Below, piece after piece: positions 7,803 through 14,862 of a stretch of 64,000 bases of DNA. This stretch comes from an uncultured Bacilli bacterium. Its GTDB lineage: Bacteria; Bacillota_I; Bacilli_A; RFN20; CAG-826. The stretch is taken from the NCBI GenBank assembly GCA_934162685.1, contig CAKPJO010000001.1, positions 74,727-138,726 of the forward strand. The letters are read 5' to 3'. The notes under the pieces were generated by a model. It saw only the letters and a program-made list of their open reading frames with translations. It searched no databases and was not told where the DNA came from. A program made the translations under genes and the position numbers. Numbering within the stretch: the stretch's first letter is position 1; every line of letters starts with the position of its first letter.

Positions 7803-8357
7803 TTATTTACCTCCTTTATCTGTTTTTAATATAACATCAATAATTCCATATTTCAAAGCTTGTTCAGCTGTAAAATATTTATCTCTTTGTAAATCTGTTT
7901 TAATTTGTTTAACAGATTTTCCTGTTCTTTCAGAGCAGAATTCAAACATCTTTTCTCTGATAAACTTCAATTGTTCAACAGCAATTTCAACATCCATTGA
8001 GGAGCCTTCAGCTCCACCAATTGGTTGGTGTAACATTGTTGTTGCATTTGGAGTTGCATATCTATGCCCTTTTTCTCCATTTAATAGGATAATACCAGCT
8101 GCGCTTGCTGCTAAGCCAATATTATATGTATGCACTGGAGATTTGATTAAATTCATTGTATCTACAATAGAATTCATTGCATAAACGCTTCCTCCACAAG
8201 AATTAATATATAAGTGAATAGGCGCAACGGCTTGTGCATCTAAATAGAGCAAAGCCATTGTTACCACTTCTGCGCTAACATCATTAATTTCTCCTGTTAG
8301 CATGATTGTTCTGTTGTCTAATAAAGCATTAAACATTTGTTCATTTACGTGATTCAT
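7803..8357 (-). CDS. clpP: ClpP-family serine protease, 184 aa
   Basis: The full catalytic triad is present: Ser85 in GLAASAAG, His110 in MLHQP and Asp159 in QRDKYFTA. The Ser-His-Asp spacings of 25 and 49 residues are identical to those of E. coli ClpP. The GGSV segment (55-58) and the YGIID motif near the end are also conserved. In cells ClpP forms a tetradecameric chamber fed by Clp ATPases. In phages related proteins can be capsid maturation proteases, but this gene lies in the early arm beside a Clp-type AAA+ gene (9695-11002), favouring regulated proteolysis. Confidence 0.9.
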   Translation of the reverse strand: MNHVNEQMFNALLDNRTIMLTGEINDVSAEVVTMALLYLDAQAVAPIHLYINSCGGSVYAMNSIVDTMNLIKSPVHTYNIGLAASAAGIILLNGEKGHRYATPNATTMLHQPIGGAEGSSMDVEIAVEQLKFIREKMFEFCSERTGKSVKQIKTDLQRDKYFTAEQALKYGIIDVILKTDKGGK

Positions 8358-8374
8358 TTTTCTTTTTCCTCCTA

Positions 8375-8695
8375 TTAATCAGTAACTTTAATGAAATAAT
8401 GTAATTCTTCACCTTTAAGGTGATTATAAGCATAATCATCTGCTTTTTGCCATAGCTCATTATAAACTTTTGCAAAATCTGAATGACCTGCATTGTAATG
8501 TTGCCATAATTTCCAATTTAGTACCATTACGAATTCTGTTAAATACTTATAATTACTTTTAATATTTTTAAAAGATTCTTTATAAGTATCTTTAACTGCT
8601 TTTATTCCGAATGCATCAGCAATGCTGAAATCATCCCAGAAGGTTGTCATTGGCTTATAGCCTGTTTCTTCTTCGATTGTCCAATGTGTTCTCAT
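8375..8695 (-). CDS. hypothetical protein, 106 aa
   Basis: Unrecognised, mainly helical and aromatic (DDFSIADAFGIKAVKDTYKE). A GGAGG site precedes the ATG. It lies between clpP and the beta-helix-like gene; the functional link is unknown. Confidence 0.55.
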   Translation of the reverse strand: MRTHWTIEEETGYKPMTTFWDDFSIADAFGIKAVKDTYKESFKNIKSNYKYLTEFVMVLNWKLWQHYNAGHSDFAKVYNELWQKADDYAYNHLKGEELHYFIKVTD

Positions 8696-8698
8696 TTT

Positions 8699-9379
8699 TT
8701 ATTCCTCCTTATTTTTTACTTGTACTAATCTTTTGTTTTTTAATTTGTAAAAAGTGTTTTCTTTAATTTTTTCACCATCAACTTTAAACGACCTTATGCA
8801 TATTGGAAGATATTCTCTTGTTTCTCGATCATATCCGTATTCAGCTAAAGTAATCCAAGTTCCTTTAATTCCTTTTGCTATTCCATCCATACCAATATTA
8901 ACAATAATAGAATGTTTGTTATTTGCTGCAACTTGACTATCGCTACCAATCATTGCTATTTTACAAAATTCTCCATTAATTGTAACTTTACTAAAAGAAC
9001 CGCTAGTGACTATGTCATTTTTATTTCCTATAGTTGCTATATGATTTCCTGAACCATTAGTTGCTATTCTATGACAATGTCCTCGTGCTATAATTTCGTT
9101 GAAATCTCCATTGGTTGTCAGGCGATTTGAAGAATTACTAATTATTATTCTATTATTTTTTCCATTAGTTCCTAGTTTTTCTTCACCTCTATCACATAAT
9201 AATTTACTTGAATCTCTGTCAATTAATATTTGATTGCAGTTCATTTCAATATATAATTTATTCATTGGTTTTATATTATCTAAATTATCTTTAATAAATG
9301 AATCAATGTTACAATTGTCATCTAATAATGAACACTCATTTAACCGATTAAATAAATCTTCATAATTGCCGTATATCAT
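8699..9379 (-). CDS. beta-helix-like repeat protein, 226 aa
   Basis: Residues 70-165 consist of about ten short repeats of the form 'GxxNxIxxxG' (for example NGSGNHIATIGNKNDIVTSG), as expected for a right-handed parallel beta-helix or pentapeptide-like solenoid. The last 60 residues (GTWITLAEY... then NTFYKLKNKRLVQV) resemble the C-terminal part of small phage and bacterial proteins with the same layout. The function is unknown. The start at 9379 has a GAAGGAGGTT site; an ATG at 9409 lies inside the upstream gene. Confidence 0.6.
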   Translation of the reverse strand: MIYGNYEDLFNRLNECSLLDDNCNIDSFIKDNLDNIKPMNKLYIEMNCNQILIDRDSSKLLCDRGEEKLGTNGKNNRIIISNSSNRLTTNGDFNEIIARGHCHRIATNGSGNHIATIGNKNDIVTSGSFSKVTINGEFCKIAMIGSDSQVAANNKHSIIVNIGMDGIAKGIKGTWITLAEYGYDRETREYLPICIRSFKVDGEKIKENTFYKLKNKRLVQVKNKEE

Positions 9380-9395
9380 TTTAAAAACCTCCTTC

Positions 9396-9674
9396 CTATA
9401 GCATTTCATTATCTAGTAATACTGAACCATTTTCAAGTTCAAATATTGCTTTGTTACTTTTAGCAGCTACATATTCATATTCTGTAAGACCTGCTATATA
9501 TTTACATTCGTCTTTTGAATCATATTCTTCAAAACGATCTCTAAAATATTGTAAATCAAAATCTACTTCATCATCTTCTAAAATATCATAGATTTTATCT
9601 ACTACCTCTCTTGAGAACCCACTTTCGTTCATATGGTCCTCAAATTCACATTTACATAATTCATATTTTATCAT
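9396..9674 (-). CDS. hypothetical acidic protein, 92 aa
   Basis: Small acidic protein (YDILEDDEVDFDLQYFRDRF). The ATG at 9674 is 10 nt from a GGAGG site; the ATG at 9683 is too close to that site. No family recognised. Confidence 0.55.
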   Translation of the reverse strand: MIKYELCKCEFEDHMNESGFSREVVDKIYDILEDDEVDFDLQYFRDRFEEYDSKDECKYIAGLTEYEYVAAKSNKAIFELENGSVLLDNEML

Positions 9675-9694
9675 AACACTCATTCCTCCCTTTG

Positions 9695-11002
9695 TTATTT
9701 TGATAAAACGAAGCCAAAACCTTTTTTGATTTCGTAAATACGCATAATATTATCAACGACTTCTTTTGTAACTGGAACATTTGTTCTTTTGCTACGTGCC
9801 ATACATCTATCTAATAATTCAATAGATGCATCTGGTTGACCAGCATTATCAATTGTGTTTGATTTATCATAAATATATTCAATTACATCTGATTCTACTG
9901 TATTTTCAGCAAAATCATTTAATATATCTAATACTATCTTTTTATCTAAAGGTTTTATATTAATTGGACACAAACGACGTGACATCGCTTGATCTTTCTT
10001 AATAGTTTCTTCATATTCATTATTAGTTGTTGCACCAATAATGGTAACTTCACCTCTTGATAAATAAGGCTTTAAGATATTGCTTGCGTCAACTGCTCCT
10101 TCTGCTCCACCAGCACCCATTAATGTATGAATTTCATCAATAAATAATATAATAGGATATTGTGGAAATTCTTTATTATATTTAATTATTGCATTTAATA
10201 CAGTAGTAAGTTTTTCTTCAAACATACCTCTATATTTTGTTCCTGCAACAGTGTTTGCTATAACTAATTCAAGAATACAATATTTATCTTTGATTCTTTG
10301 ATTTAGTTCTTCAATAATTACTGTCTTTCCTGAACCAGCTGGAGCAATAAGAATAGAATTTCTCATTCTTTTCTTTAACAAGCTTTCTTCAAGAAGATTT
10401 AATTCATCTTCTCTACCTTTCACTTGTGTGGCTGGTTTATTCATAGGAAACAATATATTTTGAGATTTTTTAATTATTTCATTAATAACTTGTCTTTCCT
10501 TGAAATTGTGTTCTATTGCGTTAGCCCAGTGATTTGGATCTGCATACACTGGGGTTGTATAGAAATAATCAAGAACTTCTTGAAGAACTTCATGATCTTC
10601 TATTGTTAAAAACAAATCTTTAAAGATTTCATCAAGAGTAATTAATGTATTTTCTTTATGATTCATATCAACTCTTAATAAAAAATTTTCATCATTATAC
10701 CATTTAAGTTTTCTTTTATTGCTAATTTGTTCTTCTGGATGATTATTTCTATCCTTTAGTTTTAATGCATTAATTAGATTTAATCTAAAACTACCGACGT
10801 AGCTTTCACCTCCTATCTCAGGAATCAAAACTTCTTCAATTAAGCCACATCTATATTGTGGTTCGTTGTTTCTAACCAATAAATAGTTAATTAACAACAT
10901 TTCTGGATATACTTCAAAGAAATATTTTTCTTTTGCATATCTTTCTGTTGCATTAATAAAATTTAATGCATTATAATCAAAATTGTGTACGTTGTAGTCC
11001 AT
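9695..11002 (-). CDS. ClpA/ClpC-like AAA+ ATPase with a single AAA domain, 435 aa
   Basis: An N-terminal region of about 195 residues is followed by one AAA+ module: Walker A APAGSGKT (220-227), pore-loop and linker region 'GTKYRGMFEEKL' (254-265), Walker B ILFIDEIH (285-292), sensor 1 IIGATT (321-326) and an arginine-finger region AMSRRL. The KYRGMFEEKL element is diagnostic for the D1 domain of ClpA/B/C unfoldases. The second AAA domain, which in ClpA/C/X carries the ClpP-docking loop, is absent. With clpP 1.3 kb downstream on the same strand, the pair could be a phage proteolytic machine, or the ATPase could modify the host ClpCP. The start is ATG 11002 behind AAAGGAGAG. Confidence 0.85.
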   Translation of the reverse strand: MDYNVHNFDYNALNFINATERYAKEKYFFEVYPEMLLINYLLVRNNEPQYRCGLIEEVLIPEIGGESYVGSFRLNLINALKLKDRNNHPEEQISNKRKLKWYNDENFLLRVDMNHKENTLITLDEIFKDLFLTIEDHEVLQEVLDYFYTTPVYADPNHWANAIEHNFKERQVINEIIKKSQNILFPMNKPATQVKGREDELNLLEESLLKKRMRNSILIAPAGSGKTVIIEELNQRIKDKYCILELVIANTVAGTKYRGMFEEKLTTVLNAIIKYNKEFPQYPIILFIDEIHTLMGAGGAEGAVDASNILKPYLSRGEVTIIGATTNNEYEETIKKDQAMSRRLCPINIKPLDKKIVLDILNDFAENTVESDVIEYIYDKSNTIDNAGQPDASIELLDRCMARSKRTNVPVTKEVVDNIMRIYEIKKGFGFVLSK

Positions 11003-11004
11003 AT

Positions 11005-11277
11005 TTAACACTCTCCTTTTATGTCATCAACATCTTCTGAATCTTTGTTAATCCAAATTGCAATAGGTGGATTTAACATCGTTTTGCATTTGTTTGGATA
11101 ATCATCATCGATTATCGTAACTAATTTTTGGAAATCTGTTTCAAGAATTTCTTGATCAATTCTATCATAGTCTTCTGGATTTAATCTTTCTTTGTTTTTT
11201 AACGCTTGAAAGATTTTAACGTTGTCTCCCTTAAACTTAAAGTACATAGCTAATAATACGTTTCTTGGATTAAGCAT
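11005..11277 (-). CDS. hypothetical protein, 90 aa
   Basis: Unrecognised. It ends 2 nt before the AAA+ ATPase start, so coupling is likely. It is helical and charged (NKERLNPEDYDRIDQEILET). A GGAGG site precedes the ATG. Confidence 0.55.
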   Translation of the reverse strand: MLNPRNVLLAMYFKFKGDNVKIFQALKNKERLNPEDYDRIDQEILETDFQKLVTIIDDDYPNKCKTMLNPPIAIWINKDSEDVDDIKGEC

Positions 11278-11290
11278 TTTTGTTTCCTCC

Positions 11291-11554
11291 TTATAAAATA
11301 TCTATTAAATCTTGTGTTGTTGATAAAGCACGAGGTGTATCTAATGTACCTGCACTATAATTATAACAATAATAATCTGCTTGCTCTTCATTGATAGCTT
11401 TTAAAATGTGAATTGCAACAAATAAATTATCATCATTAATTTTACTTATTGCAAAATCTTTAAGGATATCATATGATGTTATATAATATCCTTCTTCTTC
11501 CATTTCTCTGACAGCATCGTCAAATCCTAATTTGTTGATTTTATTTTTAGTCAT
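11291..11554 (-). CDS. hypothetical protein, 87 aa
   Basis: Unrecognised acidic protein. It is the first gene after a conserved leader element (11570-11645) that is repeated before the gene at 13622, so the two genes may share control. Confidence 0.55.
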   Translation of the reverse strand: MTKNKINKLGFDDAVREMEEEGYYITSYDILKDFAISKINDDNLFVAIHILKAINEEQADYYCYNYSAGTLDTPRALSTTQDLIDIL

Positions 11555-11569
11555 ATTTGTTTCCTCCCG

Positions 11570-11645
11570 TGTTTTACCGACTTTTCTGTCCAGCTATATC
11601 TTTTTATACTAATTAAATGTTTGCCAAACATTTAATGTTAGTAAG
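11570..11645 (-). promoter_or_regulatory. conserved leader element, copy 1 (with perfect 12-bp inverted repeat)
   Basis: ATTAAATGTTTG (11612-11623) and CAAACATTTAAT (11625-11636) form a perfect inverted repeat around one base. Downstream in the minus-strand sense comes AGTATAAAAAGATATA, then a small GAC/GTC hairpin and CGGTAAAAC. The same order and much of the sequence recur at 13632-13706. The element sits between the gene at 11676-12023 and the gene at 11291-11554. It could be an RNA leader or an operator; I see no good -35/-10 pair in it. Confidence 0.55.
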
Positions 11646-11675
11646 CCTTTTAATGTCTTGCTTAGGACCAATAAT

Positions 11676-12023
11676 TTACCTAATATAGCCTTTTGAACAA
11701 ATATTAAGATTATTATCATCTTTGAGTTGTACTAATGTACCTCCGTAAATACCTGTAACATATCTAAAGATACAGATATTTTTTTGAAAGAAAAATCCTT
11801 CTTTGTCTTTTTCAATTACAGAAATATAATATCTTCCGCCATTAAGACTGTCAGCTGGTATTTCTATCAATTTTAATCCTTGAGCAGTTATATCAGCCTT
11901 AAATTGTGAAATTTGTTTTAAATAGTCGTTATTATTATAACAAGCTCTATTTAAAACTTGCTCAGTAAAATCTTTCATAAAAATTGGATAGACTACACTA
12001 TATAACCATTGATTTTGATTCAT
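11676..12023 (-). CDS. hypothetical protein, 115 aa
   Basis: Unrecognised. It has a beta-rich C-terminal part (KNICIFRYVTGIYGGTLVQL) and a GGAGG ribosome binding site. It is the last gene before the leader element at 11570-11645. Confidence 0.55.
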   Translation of the reverse strand: MNQNQWLYSVVYPIFMKDFTEQVLNRACYNNNDYLKQISQFKADITAQGLKLIEIPADSLNGGRYYISVIEKDKEGFFFQKNICIFRYVTGIYGGTLVQLKDDNNLNICSKGYIR

Positions 12024-12037
12024 GTTTTCTTCCTCCT

Positions 12038-12268
12038 TTAAATCTTAGCAGAAACGATTTCTGGATTTTTATAACTTCTCCAGAAATCAACTGCTTCATC
12101 ATTATGATACATTACGATGACAACTTTGTCAACGCTTTTGTATCTTTTTTTATTGGTGTTAAAGTTCCACCATTTTTGAGCATCTTGCTCGTTTTTAAAA
12201 CAAACTTCACAACTCCATCTGTTCATAGAGTGTGCATCGTATGTTACGACAGCGTGAAATTCTGTCAT
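12038..12268 (-). CDS. hypothetical protein, 76 aa
   Basis: Small unrecognised protein starting MTEFHAVVTYDAHSMNRW. It is separated by 2 nt from the upstream gene and 14 nt from the downstream one. The ribosome binding site is AAAGGTAGGTG. Confidence 0.5.
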   Translation of the reverse strand: MTEFHAVVTYDAHSMNRWSCEVCFKNEQDAQKWWNFNTNKKRYKSVDKVVIVMYHNDEAVDFWRSYKNPEIVSAKI

Positions 12269-12270
12269 AA

Positions 12271-12543
12271 TTAAGCACCTACCTTTCTAGCAGCTGCTTT
12301 GTTGCTTTTGTTTTTGAGAGCAATTTGTTTTCTTACTCTCATAATGCATTGACGTGTGATACGTTCAATGTCGATCGTTCCAAGACGATGCATCTTGGAG
12401 TGAAGTTTGATAAAACCAGCATCATGTCTTAATGCTTCAACTTCCTCTTCTGTTAATTTAAAGAGGTTATAAACCTTTTTAGGTTCTGGGACTCTTAATC
12501 CCTTTGTTTCTGCTTTAGCAGTATTTGTTCTTGAGTTATTCAT
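12271..12543 (-). CDS. hypothetical basic helical protein, 90 aa
   Basis: Strongly basic C-terminus (RVRKQIALKNKSNKAAARK) and a helical middle (LTEEEVEALRHDAGFIKLHS). The start at 12543 has an AAAGGAGTT site; the longer frame to 12633 runs through the structured leader and is rejected. It is probably nucleic-acid binding by composition only. Confidence 0.5.
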   Translation of the reverse strand: MNNSRTNTAKAETKGLRVPEPKKVYNLFKLTEEEVEALRHDAGFIKLHSKMHRLGTIDIERITRQCIMRVRKQIALKNKSNKAAARKVGA

Positions 12544-12693
12544 ATGTAACTCCTTTCTGTCCTTTATTGTATAATATCTTATATACCGACTTATTGTGCC
12601 ACAGTGGCAAGTGATATATCCCTTCTTATACAAGGAACTTGAAGCTTAATTAGCTTCCAAATGACTTCTATTTTTATAGAAGCCATCAAGAAA
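12544..12693 (-). promoter_or_regulatory. structured leader with three hairpins
   Basis: In the minus-strand sense the 150-nt gap holds GGCTTCTAT-AAAA-ATAGAAGTC (12664-12686 region), GGAAGCT-AATT-AAGCTTC and TGCCA-CTG-TGGCA, followed by AAGUCGGUAUAUAAG. The AGUCGGUA string is shared with the leader at 11570-11645 and with the hammerhead at 13.74 kb (as GUCGGUAAAA). No protein is encoded. Its role is unknown. Confidence 0.4.
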
Positions 12694-12996
12694 TTAATTA
12701 ATCTCTTGATATTTAATCAATAAATTAATTTTTTTCAAAGAATCATTTATAAATGAAGCGTAATCTTCATATAAAGACTCATCTTCATATTCTTGCACAT
12801 TTTTAAAGTATGTACTAAGAAGTTTATGATTTTTATATTCAGATGAAACTTGAATAAAGTTTCTATCTTCTTTGATAAAAATTCTTAGTCCTGAAAGTTT
12901 TTCACTTTCAAAGACTGTTGTATATTCATCATTAAAACAAAAAGTTTTAACGTGAATAAATTTGATTTTATCTAAGAATAATATGAAATTCATCAT
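12694..12996 (-). CDS. hypothetical protein, 100 aa
   Basis: Unrecognised. Its beta-rich N-terminus (FILFLDKIKFIHVKTFCF) is followed by acidic helices. The GGAGGTG site is 8 nt before the first of two adjacent ATGs. Confidence 0.5.
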   Translation of the reverse strand: MMNFILFLDKIKFIHVKTFCFNDEYTTVFESEKLSGLRIFIKEDRNFIQVSSEYKNHKLLSTYFKNVQEYEDESLYEDYASFINDSLKKINLLIKYQEIN

Positions 12997-13010
12997 TATT
13001 ATTCACCTCC

Positions 13011-13622
13011 TTATTCTTCATCAAAGATATCATCCATCGAATGGAAGCATTCATCATCAATACCTGTGATGAATATCTCCCTTTCCTTTGCTGATAATTC
13101 TGGAAGAACATCTTGAATATGCTCGTAACCAGGTTCTGCAAAATACCAACGAAGCCAATTTTCAAATTGGTCTTTGTTAATATTAACCGTGTGATATTCT
13201 TCACACATAGGACACATTCTCCCTATTGTGAGAATACCTTTTTTGTAATTTTGGAGATGAATTTGGAAATCTCCAATAACTAATGGATCGAATCTATAAT
13301 AAAAGACTCGCCCAATGTATTCAATTACATTGATATTGTTTTCAAATCTTTGAATATCATCAATGCAAATCATTGGAGTAAACTTATAATTAACTCCAAC
13401 AAACATTTTGAATGAAGTTGCCTTTCCTTCTTCGTCATAGCCAAGTTCAATTTCAACAGGATATAAATCTGTTGTTAGAACATAAGCATTTTTCTTTTGT
13501 GATTTAATACTCATATTGCCAAATTTAACAATATCAGTATCATCGTCTACATCTTCAACTGTAAATTCTTTGGTTGCTAATAAAGCTTTAACCAAACTTT
13601 CAATCATAATAATGTTTTTCAT
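13011..13622 (-). CDS. hypothetical protein with CxxC motif, 203 aa
   Basis: Unrecognised. One CPMC motif near residue 138 suggests a metal or disulphide site, but no partner CxxC is visible. The C-terminal 30 residues are acidic. It is the first gene after leader element copy 2 and the hammerhead ribozyme, so its mRNA 5' end is probably made by ribozyme cleavage at 13756/13755. Confidence 0.55.
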   Translation of the reverse strand: MKNIIMIESLVKALLATKEFTVEDVDDDTDIVKFGNMSIKSQKKNAYVLTTDLYPVEIELGYDEEGKATSFKMFVGVNYKFTPMICIDDIQRFENNINVIEYIGRVFYYRFDPLVIGDFQIHLQNYKKGILTIGRMCPMCEEYHTVNINKDQFENWLRWYFAEPGYEHIQDVLPELSAKEREIFITGIDDECFHSMDDIFDEE

Positions 13623-13631
13623 ATTTTGTTC

Positions 13632-13706
13632 CTCCGAGTTTTATAGACTTCACTGTCTAGTTATATCTTTTTATACTAGTCAAATGTTTACCAGACATTT
13701 AATTCT
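13632..13706 (-). promoter_or_regulatory. conserved leader element, copy 2
   Basis: Related to 11570-11645: an imperfect hairpin built on ACTAG...AAATGT / ACATTT...CTAGT, then AGTATAAAAAGATATA, a TAGAC/GTCTA hairpin and TAAAAC. It begins directly after the 3' arm of the hammerhead (13711). The duplicated sequence and structure before two different genes argue for a regulatory RNA or binding site. Confidence 0.55.
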
Positions 13707-13710
13707 AGTT

Positions 13711-13763
13711 CTCTGTTTCGCTCGAAAGCTCATCAGCGTTGGACTTTTACCGACGGACAGAGA
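13711..13763 (-). ncRNA. hammerhead self-cleaving ribozyme (open stem III)
   Basis: Every core element is present on the minus strand. Stem III is UCUCUGU paired with ACAGAGA, followed by C17 as the GUC cleavage site. Stem I starts CGU/ACG with an internal loop and a second G-C pair set. The invariant CUGAUGA follows, then stem II GCU-UUCG-AGC, then GAAA. Predicted cleavage is between plus coordinates 13756 and 13755. It lies between the stop of the 13795-14649 gene and the leader of the 13011-13622 gene, so it would split the polycistronic mRNA. Confidence 0.88.
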
Positions 13764-13794
13764 GCAAGTTTATAGTCTTGCTCTGTATATGAAA

Positions 13795-14649
13795 TTATTC
13801 CTCAAGAATTTTTTGTAGTTGAGAAATAATTTCTTTTATATTTTCTGGAACTTTTGCTTCAGGCTTGTGGTAAACATCCCAACATTTTTCATTCCTTAAA
13901 CGAGGAGCTTTTTCTTTTAACTCTTTAATAAATGCCAAGACAGCTGGCATTTGAGATATTTCGATTTCTACTTCTGAAAAATAGAAAGTTTTGTCCTCTT
14001 CGACAGAAGAATCTATTTCAAATGAATATCTATTTCCTCCATAACTACGTTGGCTGTATTCGTTAGTCAATGTAATTTCTAAAAGTTCGTCATAGTGGAG
14101 TTCATCTTTATAGATTGTGGCGGTTAATGATAATTCACCATCACGATCGTGCACTCCAAGTTCACAATATTTTAATAAATTGAGTTTCGTGAATGTTTTA
14201 CAAAATTTATTTAATTTTTTTGTTTTTTCAATACTTTCTTCATATCTTTTTTTGATTATAGAATTAAAGAAATTTAATATCTCTTTAATTGGAAGGAATT
14301 CTGTTTCCCATTCTTTTTGAGAAACTTTCCAGCTTGGTGCTGGGTGTTCTTCTGATCTTTCGTCGAAAATAGTGACAGAGTCACTATCAACTTCTTCGAA
14401 GTCACATTCCTTTCCGTCTGGATATTTTGTTTCAATGGAAGGACCAATTAATAGACCGTTCATTGAGAATAAGTCTACTTGTCGTTTCCACATATGCATT
14501 GTTGTTAGGACATAATTACCATGCGATAAAAAGATAAAGAAGACTTCTCCGTTATCTTCTTTAATATTTGCGTACCCATCTATTTCAACTAATTGCCATT
14601 TTTTCAAATGTTTTAATTGAAATAATTGTGTTAATAATGTTTTGTCCAT
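13795..14649 (-). CDS. hypothetical protein, 284 aa
   Basis: Unrecognised charged protein with mixed alpha-beta composition (LTQLFQLKHLKKWQLVEIDG at the start; a Lys/Glu-rich C-terminus ending ISQLQKILEE). A GGAGG site lies 9 nt before the ATG. The gene is enclosed by the two hammerhead folds, one just upstream and one just downstream, so cleavage at both would release it as a monocistronic mRNA. Confidence 0.55.
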   Translation of the reverse strand: MDKTLLTQLFQLKHLKKWQLVEIDGYANIKEDNGEVFFIFLSHGNYVLTTMHMWKRQVDLFSMNGLLIGPSIETKYPDGKECDFEEVDSDSVTIFDERSEEHPAPSWKVSQKEWETEFLPIKEILNFFNSIIKKRYEESIEKTKKLNKFCKTFTKLNLLKYCELGVHDRDGELSLTATIYKDELHYDELLEITLTNEYSQRSYGGNRYSFEIDSSVEEDKTFYFSEVEIEISQMPAVLAFIKELKEKAPRLRNEKCWDVYHKPEAKVPENIKEIISQLQKILEE

Positions 14650-14739
14650 AATGTTACCTCCAGTAACCGATTCTTGATATTATCTCCATCGCTTGTGTGG
14701 CTTTTTATATTTCACAAGATTTTACGTTTTGAGTTTCAA

Positions 14740-14862
14740 GGATTACGTTAAACCTAAAGCGCTCATCAGCACGGAGTCTCGCTCACCTCCGTGGACACAG
14801 AGAATTAACTCTGTGTTTCGAAAATAAATAAAAGCTCTTTCTGCGTCGAAGGTACGTAATCC
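14740..14862 (-). ncRNA. hammerhead-like ribozyme candidate, permuted (open stem II)
   Basis: In minus-strand order: GAAA, an 8-bp stem III with UUAAUU loop, GUC cleavage site, a perfect 7-bp stem I (CACGGAG/CUCCGUG, 10-nt loop), then CUGAUGA. This is the hammerhead order with stem II open. The outer arms pair as GGAUUACGU/ACGUAAUCC (14854-14862 with 14740-14748) plus an AAAGAGC/GCGCUUU stem with one mismatch. The oddity is a U-rich insert of about 14 nt between that stem and GAAA. Predicted cleavage is 14794/14793. It lies between the large structured RNA and the 13795-14649 gene. Confidence 0.6.

Noticed and set aside
12105..12135. TTGACA-N17-TATCAT on the minus strand inside the 12038-12268 gene
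   Set aside because: It lies within coding sequence, the -10 is imperfect and there is no gene start at a matching distance; likely chance.
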